A stretch of 34,081 bases of DNA from Sandaracinaceae bacterium (GTDB lineage: Bacteria; Myxococcota_A; Polyangia; Polyangiales; JAFGIB01): the NCBI GenBank assembly GCA_017881055.1, contig JADGRF010000226.1:1-34081 (forward strand). Reading direction: 5' to 3'. The first letter of the stretch is position 1. The number at the start of each line of letters is the position of its first letter. The translations under genes were made by a program, and so were the position numbers. Below the pieces are notes generated by a model that worked only from the letters and a program-made list of their open reading frames with translations, was not told the origin of the DNA and did not search any database. This document shows, piece after piece, positions 32,602-34,081 of the stretch.

Positions 32602-33183
32602 ATGGACTTCGTGCTCCCGAAACGACCGGTACAGGTTTCGCTCGTGTCGGGCAAAGGCCACTACGACGAGGTCGTGCGCCCGATCGAAGAGGCCAAGCGC
32701 AGCGTGTGGATCGCGACCGCGAACTTGAAAGAGCTGATGGTCGAGGATCCGCGTGTGCGACCCGGACGCCGGCGTGCGTACGGTCGTGGCAGCTACCGCT
32801 CGGTGCTCGAGGTGTTCGACGAGCTGGCCGAGCGCGGCGTGGAGTTGCGCATCTTGCACGCGAGCCTGCCATCGCGGCCGTTTCGCGATGAGCTCGAGAA
32901 GCATCCGCGCCTGTGGAAAGGCGGGCTCGAGCTGCGCATGTGCCCGCGTGTGCACATGAAGACCGTGATCGTCGATGGTGCGAAGCTGTATCTCGGCAGC
33001 GCGAACTGGACCGGCGCGGGTCTCGGCGCCAAGGGTGAGCACCGACGCAACTTCGAGCTCGGCATCATGACCGACGACGAAGCGTTCATCGACGAGACGC
33101 AGGGCCTGTACGAGCATGTCTGGCGTGGGAAAGCCTGCAGTAGCTGCAAGTTGCGCGCGGAGTGCGAAGCGCCGCTCGGCTGA
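32602..33183 (+). CDS. Single-HKD phospholipase D-like protein with C-terminal Cys cluster
   Basis: A 193-residue protein of the PLD superfamily. A single HKD motif is visible: HMKTVIVDGAKLYLGSANWT, with His118, Lys120 and Asp125 in the HxKx4D pattern. Proteins with one HKD act as dimers, as in bacterial Nuc-type nucleases. The N-terminal part (VSLVSGKGHYDEVVRPIEEA, KRSVWIATANLKELMVEDP) is the usual first beta-alpha unit. The C-terminus ends in CSSCKLRAEC (Cys179, 182, 188), a possible metal site. No signal peptide is seen, so it is cytoplasmic. The substrate could be nucleic acid or phospholipid. There is no clear Shine-Dalgarno before the ATG. Confidence 0.85.
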   Translation: MDFVLPKRPVQVSLVSGKGHYDEVVRPIEEAKRSVWIATANLKELMVEDPRVRPGRRRAYGRGSYRSVLEVFDELAERGVELRILHASLPSRPFRDELEKHPRLWKGGLELRMCPRVHMKTVIVDGAKLYLGSANWTGAGLGAKGEHRRNFELGIMTDDEAFIDETQGLYEHVWRGKACSSCKLRAECEAPLG

Positions 33184-33254
33184 AAAACGTATCTCGCCGT
33201 GATGTCCCCAGCTGGTGTGCGCGCGCATGCGCGAGGCCGTGGTAGGTTGCTAGT

Positions 33255-34081
33255 GTGCGCACGCCGCCGCAAGGAGTGATCCCGTCGCTGCCCGCGTTAC
33301 CGGGCTTGCCCGCGAGCACGAGCCGGGTTGGACAGCCCGATCTGGTCGCGCCGAAAGCCGGCGACCTGCTGGACGGGCGCTATCTGCTCGAAGAGACGAT
33401 CGGCGAAGGCGGCGTGGGCCTGGTGTTCCGCGCCGTGCAAGTGCGCTTGCGTCGTCCCGTGGCGGTGAAGCTGTTGCAGCAGACAACCTTGGGCGAGCAC
33501 GCTCTTGGGCCGCGCTTCGAACGCGAAGCGCTCACGCTCGCGGCGCTATCGCATCCAAACATCGTGCGTCTACAAGACTACGGCATGACGCGCGGTGTGC
33601 CGTACCTGATCATGGAGCTGGCGAACGGCGAGACGCTGCGTCAGCTGCTCGATCGTGAAGGTGCGTTGCCGGTGGCGCGTGCGCTCGGGATCACGCGACA
33701 GCTGCTGCATGCGCTGGCGCACGCGCACGCGCACGGCGTGGTGCACCGTGACTTGAAGCCGGCGAACATCACGGTCGAAACCCTGCCGCATCAGCCGGAG
33801 CACGTGAAGATCCTCGACTTCGGCTTTGCGAAGCTCTTGCCGGGCTTTGCGCCCGAGAGCGCGCAGCAGCTGACGCGACCGGGCTTTGCGTTCGGCTCGC
33901 CGTCGTACATCTCGCCTGAGCAGTGCACCGGCTCGCCGATCGACGGCCGTGCGGACCTGTACTCGGTCGGTGTGCTGCTGTTCGAGATGCTCACCGGCGC
34001 GCCGCCGTTCACGGGTGAAGCGCCGGAGCTGCTGCGCCAGCACCTCAGCGCCGCAATTCCAACGCTTGCCGAACGGCGCGC
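33255..34081 (+). CDS. Eukaryote-like Ser/Thr protein kinase (partial, C-terminus off the right edge)
   Basis: The first 275 codons of a Hanks-type kinase, open to the window edge. A Pro-rich N-terminal stretch of ~35 residues precedes the kinase domain: glycine loop IGEGGVGLVFRAV (~49-61), VAVKLL with Lys72, the C-helix region FEREALTLAALSHPNIVRL, catalytic loop VVHRDLKPANITV (Asp166), DFG at 188-190, activation segment FGSPSYISPEQC and DGRADLYSVGVLLFEMLTG. The key catalytic residues are all present. Such kinases are abundant in myxobacteria and usually carry sensor or transmembrane parts after the kinase domain, which lie outside the window. The start was set at GTG 33255, preceded by GGTAGG. 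Confidence 0.93.
   Translation, partial: MRTPPQGVIPSLPALPGLPASTSRVGQPDLVAPKAGDLLDGRYLLEETIGEGGVGLVFRAVQVRLRRPVAVKLLQQTTLGEHALGPRFEREALTLAALSHPNIVRLQDYGMTRGVPYLIMELANGETLRQLLDREGALPVARALGITRQLLHALAHAHAHGVVHRDLKPANITVETLPHQPEHVKILDFGFAKLLPGFAPESAQQLTRPGFAFGSPSYISPEQCTGSPIDGRADLYSVGVLLFEMLTGAPPFTGEAPELLRQHLSAAIPTLAERR

Overview
The window reads as a high-GC chromosomal segment of a myxobacterium, most likely of the Polyangia/Sorangium side of Myxococcota. This is inferred from gene style, because no rRNA marker is present. The supporting signs are many lipoproteins whose lipobox is followed by a long Gly/Ser/Ala/Asp linker, a TPR/PEGA outer-membrane protein, a eukaryote-like Ser/Thr kinase, an S1 trypsin-like lipoprotein, a FemAB-like COG3146 protein and frequent GTG/TTG starts. 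I see no phage, insertion sequence, CRISPR array, tRNA or rRNA. Genes are dense on both strands, and only one gap exceeds 300 bases (8722-9069).

Layout. 1-2340: a divergent ilvY/ilvC pair for branched-chain amino acid synthesis, with face-to-face promoters and IlvY-like operator sites. 2436-5528: a small lipoprotein, a catalase-family haem protein, a VOC/PhnB-like protein, a DUF3109 cysteine-cluster protein and an eIF1/SUI1-like protein. 5682-8721: a cysteine-repeat lipoprotein facing a two-gene operon of c-type cytochrome lipoproteins. 9070-13081: a TetR regulator divergent from a nucleotide-transporter-like membrane protein, a COG3146 protein and another Cys-rich lipoprotein ending in a terminator. 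13279-16615: a TPR-PEGA-polyproline-beta-barrel protein, convergent with a membrane-anchored periplasmic protein of TonB-like layout and unknown C-terminal domain.

16670-24676: an NCS2-type permease missing its C-terminal half, whose last bases carry the promoter and palindromic operators of a TetR gene. That TetR gene begins a TetR/adaptor/RND-pump/pirin operon, followed by a SIMPL-domain lipoprotein. The pirin is predicted to be exported as a Tat lipoprotein, which is unusual. 24683-34081: a TerB-like protein, an S1 protease lipoprotein, a fatty acid desaturase, an operon of NADP-type malic enzyme plus FAD-dependent amine/amino-acid oxidase, a short-chain acyl-CoA synthetase, a single-HKD phospholipase D-like protein and the first 275 codons of a Ser/Thr protein kinase.

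Two genes run off the window: ilvY at the left edge (C-terminus missing) and the kinase at the right edge (C-terminus missing). The places I judge most worth a second look are the lipoprotein cytochrome pair with a CX3CH motif, the truncated permease with its embedded TetR operator, the exported pirin in an efflux operon, and the TPR/PEGA/barrel protein with its TonB-like neighbour.
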